33,669 bases of DNA. Source: an uncultured SAR86 cluster bacterium (GTDB taxonomy: Bacteria; Pseudomonadota; Gammaproteobacteria; Magnimaribacterales; D2472). The notes under the pieces are model-generated. The model was given only the letters and a program-made list of their open reading frames with translations, was not told the DNA's origin and made no database searches. Below, piece after piece: positions 16,971 through 28,197 of this stretch. Every line of letters starts with the position of its first letter. The first letter of the stretch is position 1. A program made the position numbers and the translations under genes. Location: the NCBI GenBank assembly GCA_902513515.1, contig CABXNE010000010.1, positions 1-33,669 of the forward strand, read 5' to 3'.

Positions 16971-17915
16971 TCAGGCACCGATTTTAAGTAAGCGTTGGTA
17001 ACGTCTTTGAAGTAACTCCTCTTGAGAGAATTTTGATAGCTCTGCTATGTTTGTTAGTAAAGATGATTTAATGTTTGCTGAAATCATATCGTAGTCTTGG
17101 TGTGCACCACCAATAGGCTCAATAATAATCTCATCAACGATGCCTATTTTTTTTAAGTCGCTTGCTCCAACTTTCATAGCTTCTGCAGCTTCTGGAGCTT
17201 TATCAGATTCTCTCCAAACTATTGAAGCGCAAGCCTCAGGTGATGCTACAGAATATGTACCATATTCTAAAATAGCAACATGGTCTCCCACTCCCAAAGC
17301 CAAAGCCCCGCCAGAACCACCTTCACCTGAAACTACAACTAAAATTTTAGTTTTAAGACTAGACATAACAGCTAGATTTCTGGCAATTGCTTCACTCTGA
17401 CCTCTTTCTTCACCTTCTACTCCTGGATATGCTCCAGCAGTATCAATAAAGGTAATTACAGGCATATTAAATTGCTCAGCTAGCTGCATAAGCCTTTTCG
17501 CTTTTCTATAACCCTCTGGCTGAGGCATACCAAAGTTTCTCTTAACTTTTTCTTCGGTATCTCTACCCTTTTCATGTCCAATAATCATTACAGGCATGCC
17601 TTCTAATTTTGCAATCCCCCCAACCAAAGAAGCGTCATCGCCAAATTGGCGATCTCCATGCAGTTCCTCAAACTCATCAAAGATTCTTTCAATAAAATCA
17701 AGTGTATGGGGCCTATTAGGATGTCGAGCAACCTGGACTTTTTGCCAAGTGGATAACTTAGAATAAATCTTCTTCGTCAATACAGCTTGTTCAGATTTCA
17801 ATTTATCTATTTGAGGTAAAAGCTCTGGATTATCTGCAGCGGCTAATTGTAAGGCTTCTATCTTCTCTGTAACTTCTGCAATTGGCTTTTCAAACTCTAA
17901 AATATTGATACTCAT
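16971..17915 (-). CDS. accA: Acetyl-CoA carboxylase carboxyltransferase subunit alpha
   Basis: [49 protein letters not shown]. Confidence 0.98.
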   Translation of the reverse strand: MSINILEFEKPIAEVTEKIEALQLAAADNPELLPQIDKLKSEQAVLTKKIYSKLSTWQKVQVARHPNRPHTLDFIERIFDEFEELHGDRQFGDDASLVGGIAKLEGMPVMIIGHEKGRDTEEKVKRNFGMPQPEGYRKAKRLMQLAEQFNMPVITFIDTAGAYPGVEGEERGQSEAIARNLAVMSSLKTKILVVVSGEGGSGGALALGVGDHVAILEYGTYSVASPEACASIVWRESDKAPEAAEAMKVGASDLKKIGIVDEIIIEPIGGAHQDYDMISANIKSSLLTNIAELSKFSQEELLQRRYQRLLKIGA

Positions 17916-20900
17916 TTGTTTAATTTAATTACCTCATCACCGAACATATCCTTTAATATCTTGATATTTTCAGCTGAAGGCATAAGTTTAAATTCATCAC
18001 CAAGCTCTATTATAGCCTCAGAGTTCTCATGGAGAATTTTTAAATGTATTTTGCAATTTCCATGCTTCCAGAAGTCTCCGTTTAAATTTTTTAAATTTGC
18101 CATATTGGATTGAATAAAGTCACTGGGGAGATTTCTTGCATCAATCATAATAGATTTATTGCCTCGGCTCATTTGTGATTCAAGTGAAGTCACGGATCCT
18201 ACTTTCATCTTATACATTCTCCGATTTAATTCTTTGGATTTATAATCATCAATCTCAATTGAACCAGCAAAAATAAGAATAGAGTTTTCCTTCAATAGTA
18301 AGTGGTGTCTCTCCAAGACATCTGTGCTGATTGTGCCTTCCATGGTGCCTGTACCATCGTCAAAACTAATAAAAGCTATTTGCTTATTTGAGCGATCTCT
18401 AATTTGCCTATATGAATTAAGCAATCCAACTATTTTTGCTCTGCTAATATCATCTGTGACTTCATTAATTCGATGAGATCTTAAATTTTCAACCATTCCC
18501 TCTATTGCGCTTACTGGATGGCCTGAAAAGTAATATCCAAGAGCATCCCTCTCATGATTTAGTAAATCTTCTTTTGATAAATCTCTCACATTTACATATT
18601 TCTCATAAGGATCAAACTTTTCCTCCATTGAAGCAAAAAGATCAGATGTCCCAGCCATTTGAGCGCTGTTTTTCTGCCCCTCTCTTAGCATGTCTTCCAT
18701 ACAAGCAAGTGCAACAGATCTAGAGGGGGCTAATTCATCAAATGCGCCCGCTTTAGTCAACGCTTCAATAGATTTTTTACCGCCCAATCTAATATTTACT
18801 TTTTTTGTAAGATCAAAAAGATCTTTAAAAGATTTATTTTTTCTTACCTCGATCACATGATCAATAAAAGAATCCGCAACTCCCTTAATTGCCCCCAGAC
18901 CATATTTAATATGAAGATCTTCGTTTACATTAAAGTGCTTATTGCTAGTTTTGATATCAGGAGTTAATACCTTAATCTTCATCTCATTGCATTCATTAAT
19001 TAGAGTATTAATCTTGTCGGTGTTACCTAATTCTGTAGATAAGACAGCTGCCATAAAATACTCAGGAAAGTATGTTTTTAAATATGCAGTTTGATAAGAG
19101 AGCATTGCATAAGCTGCGGAATGAGACTTATTGAAGCCATAGCCAGCAAATTTTTCAATAAGATCAAAAATTTTCTCAGCAGTAGCTTTTTTAATTTCAT
19201 TTTGAGAGCAACCATCAACAAATATTTGTCTTTGTTGCTCCATCTCCTCAACTTTTTTCTTACCCATTGCTCTTCGCAAAATATCAGCCTGGCCAAGAGA
19301 ATATCCAGCTAGAACTTGTGCAGCTTGCATGACCTGCTCCTGATATAAAATTACTCCGTATGTTTCTGATAATACTGGGGTAAGTAATTCATGAGGAAAA
19401 GTTACCTTGCTCTTTCCATGTTTTCTATCAACAAATTCATCATGCATGCCTGATTCAAGGGGGCCAGGCCTATATAAAGCAAGCAAAGCCACTATCTCTT
19501 CAAATTTAGTTGGCTTCAATCTGCGAATCAACTCTCTCATGCCAGTTGACTCAAGTTGAAATATAGCTGTAGTTCTTCCGGAAGCCAGTAATTCAAAAAC
19601 CTTAGGATCATCTAAGGTAAGGGAATTGAGGTCTATAGTTTTCTCATTTTTTTCGCTTAGATATTCATTAATCGTTTTTACTGCTCTGTCTATTACTGTA
19701 AGAGTTCTTAATCCTAGGAAATCAAATTTAACCAATCCAATAGTCTCAACATCATCTTTATCAAATTGAGTCATGAGGGAATCTGATTGGGGATCAAAGT
19801 ACGTAGGACAAAAATCTGCGATTGATCCTGGGGCTATTACTATTCCTCCAGCATGCTTTCCAACATTCCTAGCTATTCCTTCGAGTTTATATGCTAAATC
19901 TATAATCTCAGAAACTTCTTCCTCATCCTGAATCATTTTCTTAAATATAGGTTGAGAGCTAATAGCTTTCTCTAGAGTCATTCCGGGAATGAATGGTATC
20001 ATTTTTGAAATTCGGTCACCCAAAGCATAAGGTTTACCTAATGCTCTTGCCACATCCCTAACTACGGCTCGAGCCGCCATCGTACCGAATGTTGCAATCT
20101 GAGATACAGCAGATTTTCCGTATTTCTGCCCAACATAATCAATCACCATGTCTCTTTTATCCATACAGAAATCGATATCAAAATCCGGCATGGATATTCT
20201 CTCAGGATTAATAAACCTTTCAAAAAGAAGATTATGCTCAATTGGATCTAGAGCTGTTATCCCTAGAGCATAGGCAACCAAAGAACCAGCTCCTGATCCC
20301 CTACCTGGCCCAACTGGAACATCGTTATCTTTAGACCATTGAATAAAATCTGCAACGATTAGAAAATAACTGGAGAATCCAGTTGCATGAATCTGCGTTA
20401 ACTCATAATCCAAGCGTTTTAGATAAATTTCTTTTTTATCTGCTGAGTAGGATTCAATAATCTCATCAAGCTGTGTCTTAGAAAGCTCTGATAAAAAAGA
20501 ATTAAAATCATGTTCCTTGGGCACTGGATATTCTGGAAGGAAATATTGGTCTGTTGTGAGTGTGACATTACATTTTTGAGCAATTGCTAAAGTATTATTT
20601 ATTAAAGTTTCTGAATCACAGTCACTAAATAAATTAGATATATCCTTGGTAGATTTAAAAAATTGTTCTGGGGTAAAGAGCCTTTCTCGATTTGCATCAT
20701 TCAACGTCTTACCAGTGTTGATGCAGACCTTCGTCTCATGAATATCAAAATCTTCTTTTTGAGAGAACATTGTGTCATTGGAAGCTATGACTGGAATTTG
20801 AAATTCAGATGCTAGGGGCAAAATACATTGAATAAATTCTTCTTCAAAGCTTTTACCTAGCCTTTGGAGTTCAATGCAAAAATCATCCTTAAATGTTTCC

Positions 20901-21364
20901 TTGAAAGAAAGTAATTCAGTTTTTAAATCTTGATTTTTTTTGAGTTTAGCTAGATTAAAAATAGTCGATGAGGGGCCGCCTGCTATAACTATAATATTTT
21001 CTGCACAGCTGCTTAAATCTTCATAAGTTACAAAAATATAACCATTTTCTTGCTGGAGTTGAGATTTTGAGATAATGCCCATTAAAGACTTTAGCCCTTC
21101 ATTATTTTTTGCAAGGCAAAGAATCTCACCAAATTCTCCAGAATGTGATTTCAAATTGAGGGTAGTGCCTGCAATAGGTTTAATCCCTGCCGCCTCTGCC
21201 TTCTTAAAAAATTTCACCATGCCAAACATATTATTTAAATCAGTCAGAGCGACTGCTGGCATATTTAACTTCTGTGTATTTTCGATGATTTCATTGATTC
21301 TAATCAATCCCCTAGAGATACTAAACTCTGAAGAGACTCTGAGATGAATAAAAGAAGCTTGCAT
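17912..21364 (-). CDS. dnaE: DNA polymerase III alpha subunit
   Basis: Full-length DnaE ([63 protein letters not shown]). Start refined to ATG 21364. Confidence 0.98.
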   Translation of the reverse strand: MQASFIHLRVSSEFSISRGLIRINEIIENTQKLNMPAVALTDLNNMFGMVKFFKKAEAAGIKPIAGTTLNLKSHSGEFGEILCLAKNNEGLKSLMGIISKSQLQQENGYIFVTYEDLSSCAENIIVIAGGPSSTIFNLAKLKKNQDLKTELLSFKETFKDDFCIELQRLGKSFEEEFIQCILPLASEFQIPVIASNDTMFSQKEDFDIHETKVCINTGKTLNDANRERLFTPEQFFKSTKDISNLFSDCDSETLINNTLAIAQKCNVTLTTDQYFLPEYPVPKEHDFNSFLSELSKTQLDEIIESYSADKKEIYLKRLDYELTQIHATGFSSYFLIVADFIQWSKDNDVPVGPGRGSGAGSLVAYALGITALDPIEHNLLFERFINPERISMPDFDIDFCMDKRDMVIDYVGQKYGKSAVSQIATFGTMAARAVVRDVARALGKPYALGDRISKMIPFIPGMTLEKAISSQPIFKKMIQDEEEVSEIIDLAYKLEGIARNVGKHAGGIVIAPGSIADFCPTYFDPQSDSLMTQFDKDDVETIGLVKFDFLGLRTLTVIDRAVKTINEYLSEKNEKTIDLNSLTLDDPKVFELLASGRTTAIFQLESTGMRELIRRLKPTKFEEIVALLALYRPGPLESGMHDEFVDRKHGKSKVTFPHELLTPVLSETYGVILYQEQVMQAAQVLAGYSLGQADILRRAMGKKKVEEMEQQRQIFVDGCSQNEIKKATAEKIFDLIEKFAGYGFNKSHSAAYAMLSYQTAYLKTYFPEYFMAAVLSTELGNTDKINTLINECNEMKIKVLTPDIKTSNKHFNVNEDLHIKYGLGAIKGVADSFIDHVIEVRKNKSFKDLFDLTKKVNIRLGGKKSIEALTKAGAFDELAPSRSVALACMEDMLREGQKNSAQMAGTSDLFASMEEKFDPYEKYVNVRDLSKEDLLNHERDALGYYFSGHPVSAIEGMVENLRSHRINEVTDDISRAKIVGLLNSYRQIRDRSNKQIAFISFDDGTGTMEGTISTDVLERHHLLLKENSILIFAGSIEIDDYKSKELNRRMYKMKVGSVTSLESQMSRGNKSIMIDARNLPSDFIQSNMANLKNLNGDFWKHGNCKIHLKILHENSEAIIELGDEFKLMPSAENIKILKDMFGDEVIKLNK

Positions 21365-21368
21365 AAAA

Positions 21369-21911
21369 TTAAACAATAACTCCTTTGAATGACTTTCGAT
21401 GAAAGGATGTATAGCCTGATTCTTTAAGAGCAGTTAAGTGATGGGGAGTTCCATAACCCTTATTTTGTGCAAAATCATAAATTGGGTATTTTTTATCTAT
21501 CTCTTTCATGAAATCATCTCTATGTACTTTAGCAATAATTGAGGCTGCTGAAATTTCTGGAATTAGCTTATCACCCCCAATCACTGCCTTACAATTTACC
21601 TCAATATTTGGGATAAATTTCCCATCAACATAAACTAAATCTGGTGTAATGGATAAATTCATTATAGCCTCTTGCATAGCAAGCAACGTCGCTTGATGAA
21701 TATTTATCTCATCAATTTTATCATTTGAGATACTGGCAAAACTATAAATAGATCGTTCTTTTATTATTTTAGCCAAGGCCTCTCTTTTGGTGGGAGAAAT
21801 TTCCTTCGAGTCTCTTAATTCTGATATAGGATTTTTTAAAATTACAGCTGCAGCTGTGACTGGTCCGGCTAAACACCCCCTTCCAACCTCATCAACCCCA
21901 GCAATAATCAC
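21369..21911 (-). CDS. rnhB: Ribonuclease HII
   Basis: AGVDEVGRGCLAGPVTAAAVIL, ISAASIIAKVHRD. Confidence 0.97.
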   Translation of the reverse strand: MIIAGVDEVGRGCLAGPVTAAAVILKNPISELRDSKEISPTKREALAKIIKERSIYSFASISNDKIDEINIHQATLLAMQEAIMNLSITPDLVYVDGKFIPNIEVNCKAVIGGDKLIPEISAASIIAKVHRDDFMKEIDKKYPIYDFAQNKGYGTPHHLTALKESGYTSFHRKSFKGVIV

Positions 21912-23032
21912 AATAGATTATTAATTGCGTTGGCAGCAACTTCAAAACCTTCTCCACGCATAGAGTCGTTGATCTCTGAGAGATAAGATTGATAGTGCTC
22001 AGGCTCAGAAGATATTTTAGAAAAACTGTTAACAATTGAGTTAGGCGTTAAATCGTGTTGAATTAATTCAGGAAAAATAAGTTCTTGAAGTAGTAGATTT
22101 GGCAGCCCAACAAATGGTGTTCTAACCAGTCGACTTAAAATTGCATAATTTAGCTTATTTGTTTTATAGCAAATAATTGGGGCTGAGCCTAAAACCGCTG
22201 CTTCTAGTGTGGCTGTACCCGAGGTAACAATTGAAATTGAAGATAAGGTAAGAAAATCTTGAGTTGAATCAATGGATAGCTTGTAAGGAATTTCATTAAT
22301 AGCTTTTGTTGATTGAATCATCTCAGCTAATTTTTTATTTGCAGCCGGTATTAAAAAATATCTATTTGAATTTAAATTAAGGAGTTTTTTTGCTGCCGCA
22401 ACATAAACGGGCATCAATTGAGAAATTTCACTTGCTCTGCTTCCCGGCAAGATACTAATAAAATTCTTTGAAGAGTCTAGGCTATGTTTTGAAATTAACT
22501 CTTCTTTGTTTTTAGGCTTTAGTTGACTAAATGGATGACCCAAAAAAAAGCTCTGCATGTTTTTTTTATCATAAAAATTACATTCAAACTTAAATAAGCA
22601 CATTGTTAAATCAACATATGCTTGAATGGCTTTAATTCTATTTTCTCTCCATCCCCAGACTGAGGGGCTTACTACCTGGATTGTCTTGATGTTCTTTAGT
22701 TTGAGCTTTTTATGAAAAAACATATTGAAATCAGGTGAGTCAACGCCAATAAAAATATCTATATCATTTGAAATAAAAAGATTTAATAACTTTTTTCTAA
22801 TTGAGAGAATTTTTGGAAGATTGATTAATGGATCAATAAGGCCCATTACATGAAGATCCTGATAATCAATGTCTGGAGGCGTGACGATAGTATTAGCGTT
22901 CACCTCTGGCCCACCTAAACCATAAAGATCAACTTCAAAGATATTTTGCAATGATTCAACAAGTTTTGATCCCAGCCTATCCCCTGAGTGCTCGGCAGCA
23001 ATGATGCCTACTTTTATCTTCTTTTTTGGCAC
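21908..23032 (-). CDS. lpxB: Lipid-A-disaccharide synthase
   Basis: AAEHSGDRLGSKLVESL, GVDSPDFNM, VSPSVWGWRENRI, LPGSRASEI. Confidence 0.96.
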   Translation of the reverse strand: MPKKKIKVGIIAAEHSGDRLGSKLVESLQNIFEVDLYGLGGPEVNANTIVTPPDIDYQDLHVMGLIDPLINLPKILSIRKKLLNLFISNDIDIFIGVDSPDFNMFFHKKLKLKNIKTIQVVSPSVWGWRENRIKAIQAYVDLTMCLFKFECNFYDKKNMQSFFLGHPFSQLKPKNKEELISKHSLDSSKNFISILPGSRASEISQLMPVYVAAAKKLLNLNSNRYFLIPAANKKLAEMIQSTKAINEIPYKLSIDSTQDFLTLSSISIVTSGTATLEAAVLGSAPIICYKTNKLNYAILSRLVRTPFVGLPNLLLQELIFPELIQHDLTPNSIVNSFSKISSEPEHYQSYLSEINDSMRGEGFEVAANAINNLL

Positions 23033-23800
23033 CTATCGAAGTAAGCCTCTTTCAGATCTTTCAACTGAGGAAATAAAAGTCCTAAGTGCTGGATTGTCAT
23101 CTTTATTCAATGCGTGCAAGTGTTTAATTGCATCATCGAGAGAGTAGCCTTTTCTGTAGATAATTCTGTAGGCTTTTTTTACTAAGTTCACTGAATCAGA
23201 GTCAAAATTATTTCGCTGCATTCCAATTGTATTCAGGCCTATTGGTCTCGCTGGATTAGCTGCAACTTTTACAAATGCAGGCACATCCATGGTGATCAAT
23301 GTATTCAGGCCTGTGAAAGAATAATCTCCTAAGGAGCAAAATTGATGAACTAGAGTAACAGCACCAAGAATTACATTATTTCCAACTGTGACATGCCCAG
23401 CCAAGCCAGCAGTATTTGCAAATACATTTTGATTACCAACCACACAATCATGGGCAATATGTGAGTAAGCCATGAACAAATTTTCATCGCCTATAACTGT
23501 CTTAGACTTATCCTGAACAGTCCCACGATGAACTGTAACACCCTCTCGAAAAATATTATTTTTACCAATCTCTAAGGTAGTTGCTTCACCATTATATTTT
23601 TTGTCAGGAGTATCATCGCCAATGGTAGAAAACTGATAAAAGATATTTCCTGCCTTAATTTTAGTTGGTCCCTTGATAACAACATGAGAATGGAGAATGC
23701 AATCTGGACCTATTTCTACATCAGGCCCTATGGCACAAAAGGGACCAATTTTGACAGATTGATCAATTTTTGCAGAAGGGTCTATAACAGAATTAGTCAT
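23033..23800 (-). CDS. lpxA: UDP-N-acetylglucosamine acyltransferase
   Basis: Left-handed beta-helix repeats, HRGTVQDKSKTVIGDENLFMAYSHIAHDC, NPARPIGLNTIGMQRNNF. Confidence 0.97.
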   Translation of the reverse strand: MTNSVIDPSAKIDQSVKIGPFCAIGPDVEIGPDCILHSHVVIKGPTKIKAGNIFYQFSTIGDDTPDKKYNGEATTLEIGKNNIFREGVTVHRGTVQDKSKTVIGDENLFMAYSHIAHDCVVGNQNVFANTAGLAGHVTVGNNVILGAVTLVHQFCSLGDYSFTGLNTLITMDVPAFVKVAANPARPIGLNTIGMQRNNFDSDSVNLVKKAYRIIYRKGYSLDDAIKHLHALNKDDNPALRTFISSVERSERGLLR

Positions 23801-23802
23801 AC

Positions 23803-24243
23803 TTACTTAGGTCGGTCTGCACAAAGTATCGTTGCCTCACACACATTTTTTCCATCTGCTTCAGCTTTACAATCAAATTTCCAAATCCCTCTTTTTTCAG
23901 ATCGTATGCTTGCATATAAATTAATTACTTCTCCAGGGCTTACGGGATTTTTAAATCTCACTTTATCAGCGCCAGCAAAATAATAAATGCTTCCCTCTTC
24001 AGGTGTTTTCCCCATAGTCATAAATCCTAAAATACCAGCAGCTTGAGCAAGAGCCTCAATAATTAAAACGCCAGGCATGACTGGTTTATTGGGAAAATGA
24101 CCATTAAAAAAATCTTCATTTATTGCAACATTCTTTTGCGCATGGATAGTCTTGCCCAATTCAACTGAAACAATTTTATCAACAAATAAAAATGGATATC
24201 TATGAGGTAAATGTTTAAGTATGTCTGAAAATTCATAGCTCAT
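23803..24243 (-). CDS. fabZ: 3-hydroxyacyl-ACP dehydratase FabZ
   Basis: LPHRYPFLFVDKI, NGHFPNKPVMPGVLIIEALAQAAG; ATGA overlap with lpxD. Confidence 0.97.
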   Translation of the reverse strand: MSYEFSDILKHLPHRYPFLFVDKIVSVELGKTIHAQKNVAINEDFFNGHFPNKPVMPGVLIIEALAQAAGILGFMTMGKTPEEGSIYYFAGADKVRFKNPVSPGEVINLYASIRSEKRGIWKFDCKAEADGKNVCEATILCADRPK

Positions 24244-25172
24244 TTTGATTTCCTTTGCTTGATGAAGACTGAGGATTTGGCCCAATCTTTTTGCTCCTGT
24301 GCTGGCATTATACCGACATAATTTCCAGGCTTATCAATACTTTTGGTAATAAGAGTATGAGCACCAATTAAAACATTATCAGCGATGTTTAAATGGCCAA
24401 GAATTCCGGATAAACCACCCATTTGAAGGTTTTTTCCTATAGTAGTTGAGCCTGCTATTGCGCAAGATGCTGCAATTGCAGAGTTCTCACCCAGAATCAC
24501 ATTATGGGCAATATGCACTTGATTATCTAACTTAACTCCATTGTGGATTTCAGTATTGTCTATAGCTCCTCTGTCAATGGTGCATCCTGCTCCAACCTCT
24601 ACATTATCACCAACTATCAACTTGCCTAATTGCTCAATTTTGATATATCCATCGTTTTGTGGAGCATACCCAAACCCATCAGAACCTAGTATTGAATTAA
24701 AATGAATGATGGTATTTTTTCCTATTTCAACGTTCATTACCAAGGAAGAGTTTGCGTGAACAATAGAATTTCTGCCTACTTTACATTCCGGACCTATGTA
24801 AACATTGGGGCCGATTACCACAGAATCATGGACTTCAGCTGTTTCATGAACAAAGTAAGAAATAGTTTTGTCAGTGTAAGGGTTTCTATGCTTTGTAAAC
24901 AACGAAGAAATTATCGCGTAAGCAACATATGGATCATCTGCAATAATTCCAGGGGTTTCAAGCCCCTTAGATAATTCCGGGCTAACAATAATTGCAGAGG
25001 CAGATGAATCTTTAAGAAATTTTTTGTATTTAGGGTTAGCTAAAAAAGAAATGCATCCTGAGGATGCATTTTGAATTGTTGCTATCGAGCTAATGACAAC
25101 CTCGGGATTGCCGACCAGCTTACCTTTAACTTTATCAGCTAAGTCTTTAAGGCTATACGATGGCCCGGACAA
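24240..25172 (-). CDS. lpxD: UDP-3-O-(3-hydroxyacyl)glucosamine N-acyltransferase
   Basis: LpxD N-domain plus hexapeptide repeats; DRGAIDNTEIHNGVKLDNQVHIAHNV. Confidence 0.97.
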   Translation of the reverse strand: MSGPSYSLKDLADKVKGKLVGNPEVVISSIATIQNASSGCISFLANPKYKKFLKDSSASAIIVSPELSKGLETPGIIADDPYVAYAIISSLFTKHRNPYTDKTISYFVHETAEVHDSVVIGPNVYIGPECKVGRNSIVHANSSLVMNVEIGKNTIIHFNSILGSDGFGYAPQNDGYIKIEQLGKLIVGDNVEVGAGCTIDRGAIDNTEIHNGVKLDNQVHIAHNVILGENSAIAASCAIAGSTTIGKNLQMGGLSGILGHLNIADNVLIGAHTLITKSIDKPGNYVGIMPAQEQKDWAKSSVFIKQRKSK

Positions 25173-25174
25173 AC

Positions 25175-25708
25175 TTAGTTGCTGTCTTCGCCATTCGCTG
25201 CAGCGACGTCAAGCATAGATGTTACATCATCAGTAAGATCGAGAGCCGTGTCAGCAAATAAAATATTTTCTCTTCCGAGAAGCAACTTAACTTCTTTAGC
25301 AGCAATTAATTCAGAAAGAATTTTTTGAAGAGAGGGATTTAGATCTCTGAATACCTTGTCAGCGGTTTCACTTTGTTTAGCTTGAACCTTACCAACAATA
25401 AACTCTATATCTTTACCTTTTTCTTGGATATCTCTTTGCATATCAGCAATTTCTTCTTGCGAAAGAGTTTCACCATCTTTTTGAAGTTTTTCAGCAATGG
25501 CCTGACGCTCAGATTGTAATAAAGTAGCTCTTTCAATATTAGCTGCATATTCAGTTTCTTCTTCTAAAGCCTTAAAAGCATCTTGAGCAACTTGAGTTGC
25601 TAAAACAGCACTTCGCATATCAATAACAGCAATACCCTCTGCAGCAAAAGCTGGGATAGCTGCAAGCAATGATGCAATTAACAATGGTACAAATAATAAT
25701 TTTTTCAT
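25175..25708 (-). CDS. skp: Skp/OmpH periplasmic chaperone
   Basis: Signal peptide MKKLLFVPLLIASLLAAIPAFA, IAVIDMRSAVL, coiled-coil middle; between bamA and lpxD. Confidence 0.88.
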   Translation of the reverse strand: MKKLLFVPLLIASLLAAIPAFAAEGIAVIDMRSAVLATQVAQDAFKALEEETEYAANIERATLLQSERQAIAEKLQKDGETLSQEEIADMQRDIQEKGKDIEFIVGKVQAKQSETADKVFRDLNPSLQKILSELIAAKEVKLLLGRENILFADTALDLTDDVTSMLDVAAANGEDSN

Positions 25709-25777
25709 CTTTAACCCCTTACCCTTAAATGGTTGTTACATTTTATATCAATTGAAATAAAAAACACTAACTAATCC

Positions 25778-28189
25778 CTAAAACACTTGTCCGATGGTAA
25801 ACTGGAATTCTTCGGTCCTATCAAACGGCCCATCGTTAAATGGCTGAGAAAAACTAAAACTCATTGGTCCAAACCCTGTAATCCAGGTCACTCCAACCCC
25901 AATTGAATATCTTAAATCTTCGATGGATGGCTCAAAGCAATTAATCTGATATGCCTGACAATCTGTCGAGAAAACATTACCGAAATCTATAAAGAATGCG
26001 GATCGCATAGATCTTTGATCTTCAACCATTGGAAGTTTGAAGATAAGCTGAAGACTGCCTTCAACCAAGAAGTTACCCCCGATTGGATCTCTTAACTGTT
26101 GGAAACCATAAGGGTTTTGAGCAATGGAATCTGGCACCCCATCTCCATCGGTATCAATAATTAATGGACACTCTCCCGTTTTTGCATCGAATTCATAGCA
26201 TGGTGATGGTGTCACCCTGGGACCCAGTGTATTTGATTCAAACCCCCTTAATGAGCGAGGACCTCCTGAATAGAAATTTTCAAAGAAAGGTGTAATTTTA
26301 GTATCTCCGTATGCTCCGATGTATCCTAATTCTCCATCAAATCCAAAAACCAGATTAGCAAAACCTAAGGGACGATAAAATTTTTGTCGTATGTTTGTTT
26401 TAAAGTAAGTAAGATCGCTGCCAGGTATGGTAGCTTGCAGCATAACATCTGTTGAAGATCCATACGTAGGGAACATACCTCTGTTTAAAGTAATCCTTGA
26501 CCAAACAGCCTGGGCTTTAAAAACATCAAATACTGTTCCCTCTGATGCAAGAAAGTCTGCTATCTCTCTTGATGGGAGGGAGCCAGGATCAATATCTGTA
26601 TTATCAAAATTAAGGTTTAGGCCTATTCTTTGAGTATCGCTTATAGGATAACCAAACTGAACGCCGCCACCCATAGAATTTGTAAGATAATTTGCAACGT
26701 TATATTCACCGTAATCAGTAACCCTGTAATACAGGCTATAACCCCTACTAACACCATCCATTGTAAAATAAGGATCAAAGAATGATATATTGTAGGCTTC
26801 TTGATATACACTTTTGTTGATGCCTAAGTTAAATCTGTTTCCACTACCAAGATAATTATTATCAGATAAATTTAAACCTAAATTCATCCCAAAATCACTA
26901 TAACCAATCGAGCCTCCGATGCTAGAAGTGCTCTCTTCTTCAACAGTAAACTCAATATCAACTTGATCTTCAGTACCGGGAACAGGCATTGTCTCGACAT
27001 TAACCTCTTTAAAAAAACCTAATCTTTCAAGACGAACTTTCGATCCTTCGATTAAATTATCAGAAGCCCATGCGCCCTCAAACTGCCGCATCTCTCTCCG
27101 AAGAACTTCATCATTTGTTAAATAATTGCCAGAGAATAAAATCTTTCTTGCATACGTCCTATTTCCAGGCTGGACCAGAAATAAAAGAGAGACTCTATTA
27201 TCATCTTGGCTGATTTCGGGATTTCCAGTAACTTCAGCAAACGTATAACCTTCATTTCCTAAAAGGTTTACAAAATATTCTTCAATTTGAGTAATTTGTG
27301 CTTGAGAGTATATTTGGTCTTTCTGACTATCAATCACAGGGGTATACATTTGCTCATTTAATGGCATATCCCCGATAATAGTAACTTCATCAATCTTATA
27401 TTGCTCCCCCTCACTAATGCTCAAAGTTATAAAAATATCTTTTTTATCTTTTGAAACAGAAACTTGGGAAGATTCAAGAGAAAATTTTAAATAGCCTCTG
27501 TCGAGGTAAAAAGATTCTAAATTTTCTATGTCACCTTCTAATTTTTCTTTTGAGTATTTATTTTTGTTTGATAAGAAGGAATACCACTTGCCCTCCTTGA
27601 GCTCAAAGCCAGTCATCAGATCTTCATCAGAAAAGAGCTCATTACCGATGATGTTAACTTTTTTTATTTTAGCGCTTTCACCTTCATCAATAATAATCTT
27701 TAATTCGATGGTATTTCTTGGCTTATCAATAGTTTCAATTTCAACATCTGCACCATATCTACCCTGGGAAGCATATTGCCGGACTAGCTCACTCTTCATG
27801 CCATTCAAGGTTGAGCGCTTATATACTTGCCCTTCTGCAATTCCAGCTCCCTCAAGCCCTTTTAATAAATCTTCTGACTTCAATGCTTTATTGCCCTCTA
27901 ACTCAATAGCAGAAATTGATGGTCTTTCTAAGACACTTATGATTAATGCATTACCATCTTTACCAATTTGAATATCGTTAAATTGTGCTGTTGCAAATAA
28001 TGCTCTGGAGATTTCAGAGACCTTGCCTTGATTCATTGTATCGCCTACATTGACAGGAATAGCAGTAAAAATACTACCAATAGAAACTCTTTGTAAACCA
28101 ACTATCCTTATGTCAGTAATCAAAAACTCATCAAATGCAGTAGCTGAAAATGATATGAAAGCAAGGAAATAAAGAGCTATTTTTTTCAT
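25778..28189 (-). CDS. bamA: Outer membrane protein assembly factor BamA
   Basis: POTRA repeats, FFENFYSGGPRSLRGFESNTLGP, C-terminal FDRTEEFQFTIGQVF. Confidence 0.97.
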   Translation of the reverse strand: MKKIALYFLAFISFSATAFDEFLITDIRIVGLQRVSIGSIFTAIPVNVGDTMNQGKVSEISRALFATAQFNDIQIGKDGNALIISVLERPSISAIELEGNKALKSEDLLKGLEGAGIAEGQVYKRSTLNGMKSELVRQYASQGRYGADVEIETIDKPRNTIELKIIIDEGESAKIKKVNIIGNELFSDEDLMTGFELKEGKWYSFLSNKNKYSKEKLEGDIENLESFYLDRGYLKFSLESSQVSVSKDKKDIFITLSISEGEQYKIDEVTIIGDMPLNEQMYTPVIDSQKDQIYSQAQITQIEEYFVNLLGNEGYTFAEVTGNPEISQDDNRVSLLFLVQPGNRTYARKILFSGNYLTNDEVLRREMRQFEGAWASDNLIEGSKVRLERLGFFKEVNVETMPVPGTEDQVDIEFTVEEESTSSIGGSIGYSDFGMNLGLNLSDNNYLGSGNRFNLGINKSVYQEAYNISFFDPYFTMDGVSRGYSLYYRVTDYGEYNVANYLTNSMGGGVQFGYPISDTQRIGLNLNFDNTDIDPGSLPSREIADFLASEGTVFDVFKAQAVWSRITLNRGMFPTYGSSTDVMLQATIPGSDLTYFKTNIRQKFYRPLGFANLVFGFDGELGYIGAYGDTKITPFFENFYSGGPRSLRGFESNTLGPRVTPSPCYEFDAKTGECPLIIDTDGDGVPDSIAQNPYGFQQLRDPIGGNFLVEGSLQLIFKLPMVEDQRSMRSAFFIDFGNVFSTDCQAYQINCFEPSIEDLRYSIGVGVTWITGFGPMSFSFSQPFNDGPFDRTEEFQFTIGQVF

Positions 28190-28197
28190 CTGAAAGA

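Noticed and set aside
27528-27971. 147-aa + strand ORF antisense to bamA
   Set aside because: Lies fully within the well-supported bamA coding sequence; composition looks like antisense translation, no SD or family signature.
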